A DNA stretch of 64,000 bases from Sinomonas susongensis (GTDB taxonomy: Bacteria; Actinomycetota; Actinomycetes; Actinomycetales; Micrococcaceae). Below are positions 35,352 through 46,028 of this stretch, piece after piece (position 1 is the first letter of the stretch; every line of letters starts with the position of its first letter). A program made the translations under genes and the position numbers. The notes under the pieces are model-generated. The model was given only the letters and a program-made list of their open reading frames with translations, ran no database searches and was not told the DNA's origin. Location of the stretch: the NCBI RefSeq assembly GCF_005877005.1, contig NZ_SSNH01000009.1, positions 14,249 to 78,248 of the forward strand, read 5' to 3'.

Positions 35352-36272
35352 ATGACAATCACCGCCGCTGCAGACGGTTCTGCCTTGGGTAACCCCGGCC
35401 CCGCGGGCTGGGCGTGGTACATCGACGAGAACCGGTGGCACGCGGGCGGCTGGCCGCACGGCACGAACAACCAGGGCGAGCTCATGGCCGTCCTCGACCT
35501 GTTCCGCTCCACTGCCCACGTGCCACATGAGCCGCTGCGGATCCTCTGCGACAGCCAGTACGTGATCAACTGCGTCACGAAGTGGATGCCGAACTGGAAG
35601 CGACGGGGCTGGAAGAAGGCGGACGGGAAGCCCGTCCTCAACGTTGACCTCCTGCGACAGATCGACGAGGAGCTCGCCGGCCGCACTTACACGTTCGAAT
35701 GGGTCAAAGGCCATGCGGGCCACGCGCTCAACGAAGCCGCAGACGAACGCGCCCGTGCCTGCGCAACAGCCTTCCAGGCCGGTGCCGCTCCCGTGGTGGG
35801 GCCGGGTTTTGACGGATCGCTGCCGCGCGAGCTCCCCGCCGCGGCTCCCAGGGCCGTCCCGGAACCCCCTGCCCAAGCCCCGGAACCTGTTCAGGACGAC
35901 CTCTTCGGCGTCGAAGTCCCGGGGGCCGAGCCACGGGAGGTCGAGGCCGTGGTCGAACTCGAGCAGGAACTGCTTGATCCCGAGACGCGGAGCGACTTCG
36001 GCCAGCTGGCCTATCTGCTGCATCCGGAGTATCGCGAGATCGGTCAGTCAGGACGGCTTTGGGTCCGGGATGAGGTCGTGGACGCCCTCGTGCAGGACCC
36101 TGAGCTCAGCGTGAGCTTCGAGCTCGTCGAGGCGAGCGCACTCTCCCCCGATCTCATCCAGGTGCTTTACCGCACCGCGAGCGCCGAGGGCTCCGCCTTG
36201 AGGAGCTCCCTCTGGCAGCGGGCCGACGGCCGCTGGCGCCTCCGTTTCCACCAGGGCACCCCAGAAGCCTGA
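35352..36272 (+). CDS. RNase HI fused to an NTF2-like (DUF4440) domain
   Basis: A 306-residue protein. Residues 1-140 are RNase HI with the catalytic set D8, E43, D67 and D131 (TAAADGSALGNPG, NNQGELMAV, CDSQYVINC, NEAADERA); it degrades RNA in RNA-DNA hybrids. A Pro/Ala linker (150-200) leads to a C-terminal NTF2/DUF4440-like domain, residues 205-306 (EQELLDPETRSDFGQLAYLLHPEYREIG...LWQRADGRWRLRFHQGTPE). The ATG is at 35352. The second domain may bind a ligand or partner. Confidence 0.85.
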   Translation: MTITAAADGSALGNPGPAGWAWYIDENRWHAGGWPHGTNNQGELMAVLDLFRSTAHVPHEPLRILCDSQYVINCVTKWMPNWKRRGWKKADGKPVLNVDLLRQIDEELAGRTYTFEWVKGHAGHALNEAADERARACATAFQAGAAPVVGPGFDGSLPRELPAAAPRAVPEPPAQAPEPVQDDLFGVEVPGAEPREVEAVVELEQELLDPETRSDFGQLAYLLHPEYREIGQSGRLWVRDEVVDALVQDPELSVSFELVEASALSPDLIQVLYRTASAEGSALRSSLWQRADGRWRLRFHQGTPEA

Positions 36273-36275
36273 CCC

Positions 36276-36464
36276 ACCCTCCCCCACCCTCTCGGGTACA
36301 CCAACTCCCCTCCCCCACCCTCTCGGGTACACCAACTCACCTCCCCCAACCTCTCGGGTACACCAACTCCCCCTCCCCCACCCTCTCGGGTACACCAACT
36401 CCCCCTCCCCCACCCTCTCGGGTACACCAACTCCCCCTCCCCCACCCTCTCGGGTACACCAATT
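36276..36464. repeat. Array 1: six 31-32 bp direct repeats
   Basis: The core CTCGGGTACACCAACT starts at 36291, 36322, 36353, 36385, 36417 and 36449 (last copy ends AATT), spacing 31-32 bp. Units are filled with C-rich CCCCTCCCCCACC. On the reverse strand each reads TTGGTGTACCCGAGAG, the same motif as array 2. It starts immediately after the RNase HI-like gene. Confidence 0.95.
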
Positions 36465-36510
36465 CCAGGCGTCCTGACCGATGAGGATCTGACATCCATC
36501 CAGAGGGTGG

Positions 36511-36660
36511 TTGGCGTACCCGAAACGGAGGGAGACGAGACTTGGCGTACCCGAAACGGAGGGAGACGAGACTTGGCGTACCCGAGACGGGGGCAGAGGG
36601 GACTTGGCGTACCCGAGACGGGGCGAGAGGGTGGTTGGCGTACCCGAGACGTCAGGGGAA
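36511..36660. repeat. Array 2: five 31-bp repeats in opposite orientation
   Basis: TTGGCGTACCCGA(A/G)ACGG starts at 36511, 36542, 36573, 36604 and 36635, exactly 31 bp apart. It is the inverted counterpart of array 1 across a 46-bp spacer (36465-36510). The units are G-rich on the plus strand. It lies just beyond the groEL terminator. Confidence 0.95.
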
Positions 36661-36662
36661 GC

Positions 36663-36700
36663 GAAGGCGGGGTCCCCACGTGAGTGGAGACCCCGCCTTC
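36663..36700. terminator. groEL terminator
   Basis: A perfect 12-bp stem, GAAGGCGGGGTC with GACCCCGCCTTC, loop of 14 bases, 61 bases past the groEL stop. It is symmetrical, so it can also stop rightward transcripts from the RNase HI gene. Confidence 0.8.
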
Positions 36701-36760
36701 ATGCTGACGAACTACGGCTGGCTTACTGCCTTCAGCCGAGTTCTAGCCGAGCCGCTTCTG

Positions 36761-38591
<1,831 letters not shown>

Positions 38592-38596
38592 GTCAA

Positions 38597-38625
38597 TAAT
38601 TAGCACTCTGCAGGGTCGAGTGCAA
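38597..38625 (-). promoter_or_regulatory. groEL promoter
   Basis: On the minus strand TTGCAC (38620-38625) and TAATTA (38597-38602) are exactly 17 bases apart. The elements overlap the distal CIRCE, so HrcA binding would block RNA polymerase. It resembles housekeeping sigma promoters in actinobacterial groEL leaders. Confidence 0.75.
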
Positions 38626-38626
38626 G
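38600..38626 (-). promoter_or_regulatory. CIRCE operator, promoter-overlapping copy
   Basis: TTAGCACTC-N9-GAGTGCAAG. One arm is perfect and the other differs at two positions. Centre-to-centre distance to the second CIRCE is 35 bp. The rest of 38390-38694 holds the groEL leader and the short space past the binding-protein stop; nothing else is supported. Confidence 0.85.
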
Positions 38627-38694
38627 CGCCAGCGCGGCGTCGTGCCCCGCGTGAACGGGCCGCGTTCCCAGCGGCGCTCGCGCCCGTCTGGACG

Positions 38695-39960
38695 TCAGCG
38701 GGCGACGGCCTGCGTGCCCGCCTGGTGGGCCATATTGTCGGCCCCGTACCCCATGACCGTGAAGCTCGCCGTCGTGATGTCCCCGTTCGCATCGAACGCA
38801 ATAGGCCCCGACTGCCCGTCGTAATCGACGGTCTTCCCCTTGGACTCGAGGGCGAGGCAGTCCGCGAGCGCCGTGCACTTGGTGCGCCCGCCCGAACCCT
38901 GCGCACCGGCTGTGCCGCCCGAGACGGCGATGAGGTGCGAGGCGATGGAGGCTCCGGCGTCGTCCTGCGCCTCCGCGGCGGCGAGGATCGCGAGCGCAGC
39001 CGCGTCGTAGGCTTCGGCGGCAAACGTCATGTCGCGCAGCCCGGGAGAGAGCTTGAGGATCTCCGTCTGGAAGGCGGAGCCCGGGAAGACTCCGGGCACG
39101 ACGCCCCTTGCCCCGTCGAGCGCCCCACCCGCGAGCCCTGTTCCGTACTGGGCGACAGCGCCGTCGGCGAGCAGGAGCTTCGGGCCGGGGACTCCGGCGT
39201 CGTGCACCTGGGCGAGCACGGCCTGTGCCTCATCGCGGGCGACGACGACCACGGCCCCCGTGCCGGCGGCCTGGGCGGCGGCCGCCGCGGCCCCCGCGTC
39301 GTGGCCCGTGAACTCGCCGCTGCCCTTCTCAGCGAGCCCCGCCGCCTTCGCCGCACCGGCGACGGCGTCGCCGACGGTCTGACCGTACGTGCCCTTCTGC
39401 CGCAGGACGGCGATGCTCTTGGCGTCCCCCTCCTTGGCGAGCGCGACGAGCGCAGCTCCCTCCGCGGTCTCGGAGGGCGCGGTCCGGAAGTAGTAGCCTC
39501 CGCTCGAGTAGCCCGAGAGCGCCGGATCGAGGTTCGCCGGCGAGATGAGGACCGTCTTGGCCTTGTCGAGGACGTCGATCGCGGCCGGCGCGCGGCTCGA
39601 GTCGGTCGGCCCGATGACGACGTCGGCTTTGGCAGCCACGAGCTGGCGCGCGGCTGCCGCGGTGTCCGAGGTCACGGACGGTTCGATGAACTCGATCGGG
39701 CGGCCCTTGTGTCCCCCTGCGGAGTTCGCCTGCTGGATGGCGAGCTCGACGGCGGTCTGCTGGGCGTTGTTGAGATAAGCCTGGCCGCCGGTGTTGTCGA
39801 GCAGCATGCCGATGCGCAGCACCCCGTCCCCGGACGCCTCTGTCCGCGCAAGGCGGGCGTTGGTCGCGAAAACCGAGCACGCCGAGAGGGCGAGCGCGGC
39901 CAGGAGGGCGCTCGCGGCCGCGAGCGCCGCGCCACGCCCGCCCCGCGGAGCGCCGGACAC
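38695..39960 (-). CDS. ABC-type substrate-binding lipoprotein (LivJ-like)
   Basis: A 421-residue periplasmic-binding-protein-like lipoprotein (PBP type 1, Peripla_BP_6). The signal and lipobox LSAC (Cys28) anchor it to the membrane. Then LRIGMLLDNTGG, AVELAIQQANSAGG and VIGPTDSSRAPAAIDVL are typical of branched-chain amino-acid or amide binders. GTG at 39960 shares one base with the LytR_C stop. No permease or ATPase adjoins, so it may serve a sensory role or a transporter elsewhere. Confidence 0.85.
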   Translation of the reverse strand: MSGAPRGGRGAALAAASALLAALALSACSVFATNARLARTEASGDGVLRIGMLLDNTGGQAYLNNAQQTAVELAIQQANSAGGHKGRPIEFIEPSVTSDTAAAARQLVAAKADVVIGPTDSSRAPAAIDVLDKAKTVLISPANLDPALSGYSSGGYYFRTAPSETAEGAALVALAKEGDAKSIAVLRQKGTYGQTVGDAVAGAAKAAGLAEKGSGEFTGHDAGAAAAAAQAAGTGAVVVVARDEAQAVLAQVHDAGVPGPKLLLADGAVAQYGTGLAGGALDGARGVVPGVFPGSAFQTEILKLSPGLRDMTFAAEAYDAAALAILAAAEAQDDAGASIASHLIAVSGGTAGAQGSGGRTKCTALADCLALESKGKTVDYDGQSGPIAFDANGDITTASFTVMGYGADNMAHQAGTQAVAR

Positions 39961-40583
39961 TAGCCCGTGTACCCCGGACCGACCACGGCAGCGAGCGGAT
40001 AGCCGAGCTGCTGGGCCTGGAGGACCGTGGCGATCCCGAGGTCTGCGGCGAGGGCGTCTGCTGACGCCTTCTCGCTGGGGTCGCGGTAGAAGACGACCGA
40101 CGTGTTGACGGGGCTTCCCGACCAGTTCCCGACCGCCGCAACCGTCCACCCCGCGGAGCGTGCCGTCGTCGCGACGCGGGTGCCGAGGCCCGCGGTCGTG
40201 GTTGCGTTGTAGACGCCGACGGCCAGGCTCCGGTCGGCAGCGGCGGCGGACGTCGGGGCCGACGACGCGGACGACGTCGACCCTGAAGCCGTGGAGCTCG
40301 ACGCCGGCGCCGAGCTGGGGCTTGCCGTCGCGGAGGGACTGGGCGCGCTGCTCGCCGTCGTGCGTGACGTGCTGGCGGGCGCCGGCGCTGCGGTCGGATG
40401 GAGGAGCTTGGGGACGAGGAACAGCGCTACGGCGACGAGGACGACGACGACTGCCGCCGCCACGAGGACCCATGCGAACGCGCCGCGGCGACCGGTCGCC
40501 GCGACCGTCCGAGTCCGGTGCACTCCTTGGCGCCGTGGCGTCTCGGGGATGTCGTCGAACTCGTCGCGGGGGTATGTGCTCAT
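39960..40583 (-). CDS. LytR C-terminal domain protein
   Basis: A 207-residue single-pass membrane protein. A basic cytoplasmic N-terminus (residues 1-35) is followed by one helix (about 37-60), a Ser/Thr/Pro/Ala linker (65-115) and a LytR_C domain (VGVYNATTTAGLGTRVATTARSAGWTVAAVGNWSG). Such domains are on the outer surface and associate with cell-envelope assembly; no LCP catalytic domain is present. ATG at 40583. Downstream SBP starts at the stop codon. Confidence 0.85.
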   Translation of the reverse strand: MSTYPRDEFDDIPETPRRQGVHRTRTVAATGRRGAFAWVLVAAAVVVVLVAVALFLVPKLLHPTAAPAPASTSRTTASSAPSPSATASPSSAPASSSTASGSTSSASSAPTSAAAADRSLAVGVYNATTTAGLGTRVATTARSAGWTVAAVGNWSGSPVNTSVVFYRDPSEKASADALAADLGIATVLQAQQLGYPLAAVVGPGYTG

Positions 40584-40630
40584 GGCGTCAGGTCCTCGTC
40601 CGATGCTCCGCTGGGGGGACCGCGGCAGGC

Positions 40631-40963
40631 TCACGCGCTGCCGCTCAGGCGACGGGCCGTGCGCGCGCGCTGCCGCGACGTCCTAAGTCTACGCAACCTC
40701 TTCACGAGCATCGGGTCGTGGGCGAGCGCAGCCTCGGTGTCGATGAGCGCGTTGAGGAGCTGGTAGTAGTGGGTCGCTGAGAGGTCGAAGAGCTCCCGGA
40801 TGGCCTGTTCCTTGGCGCCGGCGTACTTCCACCAGTTGCGCTCGAGGGCGAGCATCTGGAGCTCGCGCTCCGTGAGCCGCCGTGGATCACCGAGTCCGGG
40901 CGCCTCGTGGTACTCGCCGTCGTGCTCCGCTGCCTCGCCCGACTCCGCTGCGCCCACGTCCAC
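40631..40963 (-). CDS. DUF3263 protein (HTH-like)
   Basis: A 110-residue actinobacterial protein. The core [46 protein letters not shown] is diagnostic of DUF3263 and resembles a helix-turn-helix. The N-terminus is acidic and the C-terminus strongly basic ([17 protein letters not shown]). It lies 47 bases upstream of the LytR_C gene, likely cotranscribed. Role unknown, probably regulatory. Confidence 0.9.
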   Translation of the reverse strand: MDVGAAESGEAAEHDGEYHEAPGLGDPRRLTERELQMLALERNWWKYAGAKEQAIRELFDLSATHYYQLLNALIDTEAALAHDPMLVKRLRRLRTSRQRARTARRLSGSA

Positions 40964-41073
40964 TCCCTTCGGCCCGCCTTCCGTGCTCCGACCAGTCTAG
41001 GAGGGAACTACACGCCTGTCATTCGCAGCCCGGGGCGCGCCCCCTCAGACGCTGCAGGTGCGAGACTGGGGAC

Positions 41074-41859
41074 GTGATCGACACCGAGCCGCTCTTCGAC
41101 CTCCCCGGCGAGGAGCCCCCCCGGGCCGCAGGCGACCACGCCAGCGCAGTGCTGCCGACTCCCGCGGAGGAGGCCGAGCACCTCGCCGCAATGGCCAGCG
41201 CGCCGCTCGATTCGCTCGTGCACCCCGAGTGGGCCGCGGCGCTGGCACCCGCAGAGCAGGCGCTCCGCAGGGCGCTGCGGGCAGCGGCCATGGACGCCGC
41301 GGCCGGCGCGGTCATCCTCCCGCCGCCAGACGCCGTCCTCCGCGCGTTCCGCGATCCGCTCTCCGCAGTCCGTGTCCTCGTCATCGGCCAGGATCCCTAT
41401 CCCACCCCCGGGCACTCGATGGGGCTGTGCTTCTCCGTGCGTGCGGAGGTAGCGCCGCTCCCCCGGAGCCTCGCCAACCTGTTCCGCGAACTGGCGGACG
41501 ACGTCGGCGCGTCGCCGTCCTGCGGCGACCTCACCCCGTGGGCGCAACAGGGCGTCCTCCTGCTCAACCGAGTGCTCACGGTGAGGGCCGGCGAGTCCGG
41601 CTCCCACCGGCGCGTCGGCTGGGAGGAAGTGACCGACGTGGCGGTGCGTGCCGTCGTCGCCCGCGGCGTTCCCCTCGTCGCCATCCTGTGGGGCAAGGAC
41701 GCCCAGACTGTGCGCCCGCTCCTGGGCACGACGCCGGTCATCGCCTCCGCACATCCCTCGCCGCTGAGCGCGTCACGGGGGTTTTTCGGTTCCCATCCCT
41801 TCAGCCGGGCCAATTCGTTACTTGTCGAACAGGGCTCGGAACCGGTCGGGTGGTCCTGA
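41074..41859 (+). CDS. ung: Uracil-DNA glycosylase, family 1
   Basis: Ung removes uracil from DNA in base-excision repair. The 261-residue protein has the water-activating [14 protein letters not shown] motif, [15 protein letters not shown] and [21 protein letters not shown], which carries the catalytic His. The first about 45 residues are an actinobacterial extension. The start is GTG at 41074; no better in-frame site is present. It is followed after 18 bases by the siderophore-interacting protein. Confidence 0.95.
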   Translation: MIDTEPLFDLPGEEPPRAAGDHASAVLPTPAEEAEHLAAMASAPLDSLVHPEWAAALAPAEQALRRALRAAAMDAAAGAVILPPPDAVLRAFRDPLSAVRVLVIGQDPYPTPGHSMGLCFSVRAEVAPLPRSLANLFRELADDVGASPSCGDLTPWAQQGVLLLNRVLTVRAGESGSHRRVGWEEVTDVAVRAVVARGVPLVAILWGKDAQTVRPLLGTTPVIASAHPSPLSASRGFFGSHPFSRANSLLVEQGSEPVGWS

Positions 41860-41877
41860 ACGGCTATTCTGGGCCGC

Positions 41878-42723
41878 ATGACTTCAGCCACCACCACCAC
41901 GGCTCCCGCCAAGAAGCCCCGCCCCACACTGGACCTGGTGGTGGCGCGGACCGAGTGGCTCACGCCGCACCTTGTGCGCGTCGTCGCGGGCGGTGCGGGG
42001 TTCAACGCCTTCGCCGACAACGGCTTCACCGACAAGTACGTCAAGATCGCGTTCCCCACGGAGCTGCCCGACGGGGTCTGGCCGGAGGGCCCCGTGGACC
42101 TCGCGGGACTCCATGAATCGCTCCCTTCCGAGCAGTGGCCCGTGACCCGCACGTACACGGTGCGCTCCTTCGACGCGGGGGCGCAGGAGCTCGCGATCGA
42201 CTTCGTCGTGCACGGCGACGAGGGGATCGCGGGGCCGTGGGCGGCCGCCGCCAAGCCCGGTGACCGGCTGGTCTGCAGCGGCCCGGGAGGCGGCTACTCC
42301 CCCGATCCGGAAGCGGAATGGCACCTGTTCGCCGCCGACGAGTCCGCCCTGCCCGCCGTCGCGGCCGCCCTCGAGGCCCTGCCCGCCACGGCGCGCGGGA
42401 TCGCGTTCCTCGAGACCGGGTCGGGCGCGGACGTCATGGAGCTCGAATCGCCGGCTGGTGTCGACGTGCGGTGGATATCCCGCGAGGGCGAGCCTGCCGG
42501 CGAGACGGTCGTCCTGGCGCAGGCCATCGCCGACGCCGAGTGGCTGCCGGGCACGCCGAGTGTCTTCGCCCACGGCGAGCGCGGGGCCATGAAGGAGCTG
42601 CGGGCGATCTTCAAGCAGCGCGAGCTGCCGCGCGAGAAGCTCTCGCTCTCCGGCTACTGGGCGCACGGCCGCGTCGAGGACCAGTTCCAGGCCGAGAAGA
42701 AGATGCCGGTCGGCCAGATCTGA
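41878..42723 (+). CDS. Siderophore-interacting protein (NADPH ferric reductase)
   Basis: A 281-residue FAD-containing reductase that releases iron from ferric siderophores in the cytoplasm. The FAD motif is RTYTVRSFD (R-x-Y-T), then DFVVHGDEGIAGPW, and the NAD(P)-binding region LFAADESALPAVAAALEALP. The C-terminus has SGYWAHGRVEDQF, typical of ViuB/SIP proteins. ATG at 41878, 18 bases after ung. No iron box is seen at this spacing, so iron control would need a promoter before ung. Confidence 0.93.
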   Translation: MTSATTTTAPAKKPRPTLDLVVARTEWLTPHLVRVVAGGAGFNAFADNGFTDKYVKIAFPTELPDGVWPEGPVDLAGLHESLPSEQWPVTRTYTVRSFDAGAQELAIDFVVHGDEGIAGPWAAAAKPGDRLVCSGPGGGYSPDPEAEWHLFAADESALPAVAAALEALPATARGIAFLETGSGADVMELESPAGVDVRWISREGEPAGETVVLAQAIADAEWLPGTPSVFAHGERGAMKELRAIFKQRELPREKLSLSGYWAHGRVEDQFQAEKKMPVGQI

Positions 42724-42795
42724 CCTGCCTGCCTCCACCGGCGCCCAACCGGTGGCGCCTGCCACAGGGGCGCCTGACCGGCGGCATACGGCCCG

Positions 42796-44262
42796 TCAGC
42801 GGCGCATCCACCGCCGGCGTCGGTCGACAGACCCCGTCTTCTGCGTGAACGGGCGGGCAAGGTGGTCGCCGAGCACGATCCCAGCCGCCGCCCCGAGGAT
42901 GATCGCCATCGCTGTGAGCATGCCGCCCGCCCCGGTGTTCGTCTGGTTGACGTCGAGCGTCGCGACGTACATAGAGCGGAAGATCGTGAGGCCGGGCAGC
43001 AGGATGAGCGCTGCGGGCACGGCCACGACGAGCTGGGGGGCACCCATCCTGAGCCCGACGATCCGGGCCAGGAAGCCGATGACGACGGCGCTCGCCGCCG
43101 GGGCGACTCTGTCGCCGATGCCGACCAGCTGCACGCCGGTGAGGACGAAGTAGCCGACGACTCCCACGAGCGCCGTCGGGATCACGAGCCGCCGCGACGT
43201 CTGCTCGGTGACGGCGATGGCCGCGACCGATGCGCCGATGAGGATGACCTGGACCCAGTACGGATACGCGGGCGGGAACGTCTGTGTGACGTCGATCCGG
43301 GAAACCCCCAGGAGCTGCCCTGCGAGGAACGCTACGGCGATGCCTGCGACGAGCGCAGCGAACGTGAGGAAGGCCGAGAGGAAACGGCCCGCCGCCGTGA
43401 CGGGGAAGCCGTTGATGGCGTCCTGCGTGGCGGAGACGAGCCGGGAGGTCGGCAACAGCAGGAGGATTCCCCCGACGACGACGATGGCCGGCGCGACCGT
43501 GATCTGGGCCCAGAACATGAGCAGCGCGATGAGCGTCACGAGGAACGCGCTCGCGAGCGTCGTGAAGAAGTCCGGCACGCGCCACCGCCCCATGACCCGG
43601 CTCACGAGCGAGACCCCGAGATTGCTGAGGAACGCGATGAGCGAGGCCATCAGACCCCCGCCGAGCACGCCGACGAACAGCGCCGCGAAGAGCGAGTAGG
43701 CCGCGGTGACCGCCCAGCGGGGAAACGGTTTGGACCGCTTCGTGATGCCCTGGAGGCGACGCATTGCCTCGTCCCGTCCCACGCCGCCCGCGGCGATCTC
43801 GCTAACGAGCTGGTGCACGAGGGCGAGGCCTGCGTAGTTGCTCGTCCAGGAGCGGACCACGCGGAGGAGCTGGATGGGGGTCTGGTCCCGGGGAGAGTAG
43901 TTGATCGCGACCGACTGGTTCGTGATGTCGACCTCGATGTGCTGGAGTCCGAGCGCGGCGGTCACCGCGATCATCGAGGACTCGACCTCGAGCGCGCCGG
44001 CGCCGTACCGGAACATCGTCTCGGCGAGGAGCAGTGCGAAGTCCAGGGTCCGGCGGGCAGACTCGTCCACTCCGCCGACCCGGATGGTCGGGTTCGCGTA
44101 CGGGCTGCCCGCAAGCCGGTCAACGATCGAGAGGGGCGCCGTGGGCGGGCTGTCGCCCGAGATGAGCCGCCGCAGCATCCTGACTGCGGCGGCGTTGTTC
44201 GCCCGCGCCTGGGCTGGCGAGATGTGAGGCAGCGGCCGGGTGCGTGGATCCTCTTCTCCCAT
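42796..44262 (-). CDS. thrE: Threonine/serine exporter ThrE
   Basis: A 488-residue membrane exporter of threonine and serine. The N-terminal soluble domain (residues 40-200, DFALLLAETMFRYGAGALEVESSM) is conserved as ThrE/DUF1212, followed by about ten helices in two groups (about 190-330 and 340-470, DUF3815-like). The ATG at 44262 lies 11 bases after the FemX stop, so the two are cotranscribed. A link between envelope crosslink amino acids and exporter is speculation. Confidence 0.9.
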   Translation of the reverse strand: MGEEDPRTRPLPHISPAQARANNAAAVRMLRRLISGDSPPTAPLSIVDRLAGSPYANPTIRVGGVDESARRTLDFALLLAETMFRYGAGALEVESSMIAVTAALGLQHIEVDITNQSVAINYSPRDQTPIQLLRVVRSWTSNYAGLALVHQLVSEIAAGGVGRDEAMRRLQGITKRSKPFPRWAVTAAYSLFAALFVGVLGGGLMASLIAFLSNLGVSLVSRVMGRWRVPDFFTTLASAFLVTLIALLMFWAQITVAPAIVVVGGILLLLPTSRLVSATQDAINGFPVTAAGRFLSAFLTFAALVAGIAVAFLAGQLLGVSRIDVTQTFPPAYPYWVQVILIGASVAAIAVTEQTSRRLVIPTALVGVVGYFVLTGVQLVGIGDRVAPAASAVVIGFLARIVGLRMGAPQLVVAVPAALILLPGLTIFRSMYVATLDVNQTNTGAGGMLTAMAIILGAAAGIVLGDHLARPFTQKTGSVDRRRRWMRR

Positions 44263-44273
44263 GGTGCCGGCCC

Positions 44274-45353
44274 TCAGTAGAACTGCTGGCCCGTGCGCCG
44301 GGTGTAGAGCTGGCGCGCGACGCGCTCGCCCGCCGTCGTCCACGCGGTGTAGCGGGGGACGTCGATCACGTAGTCCCACACCCCGACGAAGTCCGTGACC
44401 GACTTTGTGAAGGAGGTCTTGAAGAGGCCGAGGCCGTGGAACGGGTGGGACGTGTCCTTGAGCTTGTCGGCCGGCGGGGTGCCGCAGAAGTCGTATTCCG
44501 TGCAGCCGAGGGTCTTCATGTCGAGGATCGCGGTCCACTGGACGAGGTGCGAGTCGCCGTACTGGGTGCGGTGCTGGAGCGAGCCGCCGTCCTTGTAGGT
44601 CGCCTTGCGCCCGTAGTTGATGACGAACGCGCCCACCGAGGGGCGCCCGTTCTCGTACACGAAGTACAGCCGGCCCTGCCCCCGAGAAGTGAACTCCGTC
44701 CAGAACTGGCGGTAGTACTCGAAGCTCCGGACCTGCGCCCCGTTGCGGGACTTGGTGTTGAGGGTCCCCGTCATGAGGGAGTGCATCGTGCGGTAGTTCG
44801 CGAGGGTCGGCTCGGCCACCTCGACCTCGACGCCCTCGCGCTCGGCGCGCCTCACGGCGTTCCGCCCGCGGGAGTGGAGGCTGCGCAGGAGCGGACCCGG
44901 TTCCGGCGTGATGTCCAGGATCGCGGTCGAGTCGTTGGGCTGGAGGTTGAACGACTTCACGAGGCCTGCGTCCGTGAGCACGGCACGCGCCTCGTCCGTG
45001 TCCACGATGTCCGGCTCGATCTTGACCGCGAAGACCCCGAGCTTCTCGCGGGCCACGAATTCCCTGACGGCCTCGAGGGCCGGCGGTACGTCGTGCACGG
45101 AGGCCACGTCCGGCCCCTTGATGAGGTACCAGAGGCGGCCCATGAGGGGGAACGACTTCTCGAGGACGAGGTTGTAGCTGCTCGCGTCCGGGCCGTCGAG
45201 GACGAGATACCGGATGTCCCAGCCGAAGTTCTTCTTGACGGCGGCAAACGCGGCCGACTGCAGCAGGTTCCCGCCGTTGGGGTTCGCGGTGACGTGCTTG
45301 TCCCAGTGCTCGATCTCGTCCTGGCTCGCGAAGCGCGCGGTGAAGCTGCTCAA
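44274..45353 (-). CDS. FemX-like peptidoglycan bridge aminoacyltransferase
   Basis: A 359-residue FemA/B/X-family enzyme (duplicated GNAT fold) that adds amino acids from aminoacyl-tRNA to lipid II or peptidoglycan stems. Motifs: ASVHDVPPALEAVREFV, HSRGRNAVRRAEREGVEVEVAE, and CTEYDFCGTPP with GLFKTSFTKSVTDFVG near the C-terminus. In Arthrobacter-type walls the bridge is often Ala, Ser or Thr, so it may make the interpeptide bridge. No coiled-coil tRNA arm is visible. Confidence 0.92.
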   Translation of the reverse strand: MSSFTARFASQDEIEHWDKHVTANPNGGNLLQSAAFAAVKKNFGWDIRYLVLDGPDASSYNLVLEKSFPLMGRLWYLIKGPDVASVHDVPPALEAVREFVAREKLGVFAVKIEPDIVDTDEARAVLTDAGLVKSFNLQPNDSTAILDITPEPGPLLRSLHSRGRNAVRRAEREGVEVEVAEPTLANYRTMHSLMTGTLNTKSRNGAQVRSFEYYRQFWTEFTSRGQGRLYFVYENGRPSVGAFVINYGRKATYKDGGSLQHRTQYGDSHLVQWTAILDMKTLGCTEYDFCGTPPADKLKDTSHPFHGLGLFKTSFTKSVTDFVGVWDYVIDVPRYTAWTTAGERVARQLYTRRTGQQFY

Positions 45354-45452
45354 GGTAGGGTGCGTCCCTTCAAGTCGGGTCTCGGGGCCCTGCCCAGTCT
45401 AGTCGTCCGCGCGTCGGCGGTTTACGCCGGTGCGAGTGGGTAGGGACGACTT

Positions 45453-46013
45453 ATGGCGAACAACATCAGTGGAAAGAAAGTTGCGTTCCTCCTGACCAAC
45501 GGGGTCGAGCAGGTCGAGCTGACCGAGCCGTGGAAGGCCGTCCAGGAGGCTGGCGGCCAGCCCGTCCTCATCTCGCCCGAGGAGGGCGAGATCACGGCCA
45601 TGAAGGGCGACTGGGAGTACGGGGACACGTTCCCCGTCGACCAGCAGCTCGCCCAGGCGAAGGCCGATGACTTCGACGCGATCGTGCTCCCCGGGGGCAC
45701 GGTGAACGCCGACAAGATGCGGCTCGAGCCCGACGCCGTGGCGCTTGTTCAGGCGTTCGCCGAGGCCGGCAAGCCGATCTCGGCAATCTGCCACGCTCCG
45801 TGGCTCCTCATCGAGGCGGAACTCGTGAAGGACCGGAACATGACGTCGTACGCGTCGCTCGAGAGCGACCTCAAGAATGCGGGGGCGAACTGGGTCGATG
45901 AGGAGGTCGTGACCGACCGAGGCCTCACGACCTCGCGCAATCCGGGCGATCTCGAGGCCTTCTGCAGCAAGATGCTCGAGGAGATCTCGGAAGGACGGCA
46001 CGCGGAGGTCTGA
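45453..46013 (+). CDS. PfpI/DJ-1 family glyoxalase-like protein
   Basis: A 186-residue class I glutamine-amidotransferase-like protein (PfpI/YhbO type). The nucleophile elbow is AICHAPWLLIEA with catalytic Cys, and the conserved Glu lies in LLTNGVEQVELT. Members act as deglycases or stress proteins; protease activity is doubtful. ATG at 45453, downstream of TAGGGACGACTT. It stands alone, convergent with sdaA. Confidence 0.92.
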   Translation: MANNISGKKVAFLLTNGVEQVELTEPWKAVQEAGGQPVLISPEEGEITAMKGDWEYGDTFPVDQQLAQAKADDFDAIVLPGGTVNADKMRLEPDAVALVQAFAEAGKPISAICHAPWLLIEAELVKDRNMTSYASLESDLKNAGANWVDEEVVTDRGLTTSRNPGDLEAFCSKMLEEISEGRHAEV

Positions 46014-46028
46014 TCCTCGGGTGCGCCC

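Noticed and set aside
36276-36660. CRISPR array
   Set aside because: The units are repeats throughout with no unique spacers of constant length, the orientation reverses in the middle and no cas gene is present.
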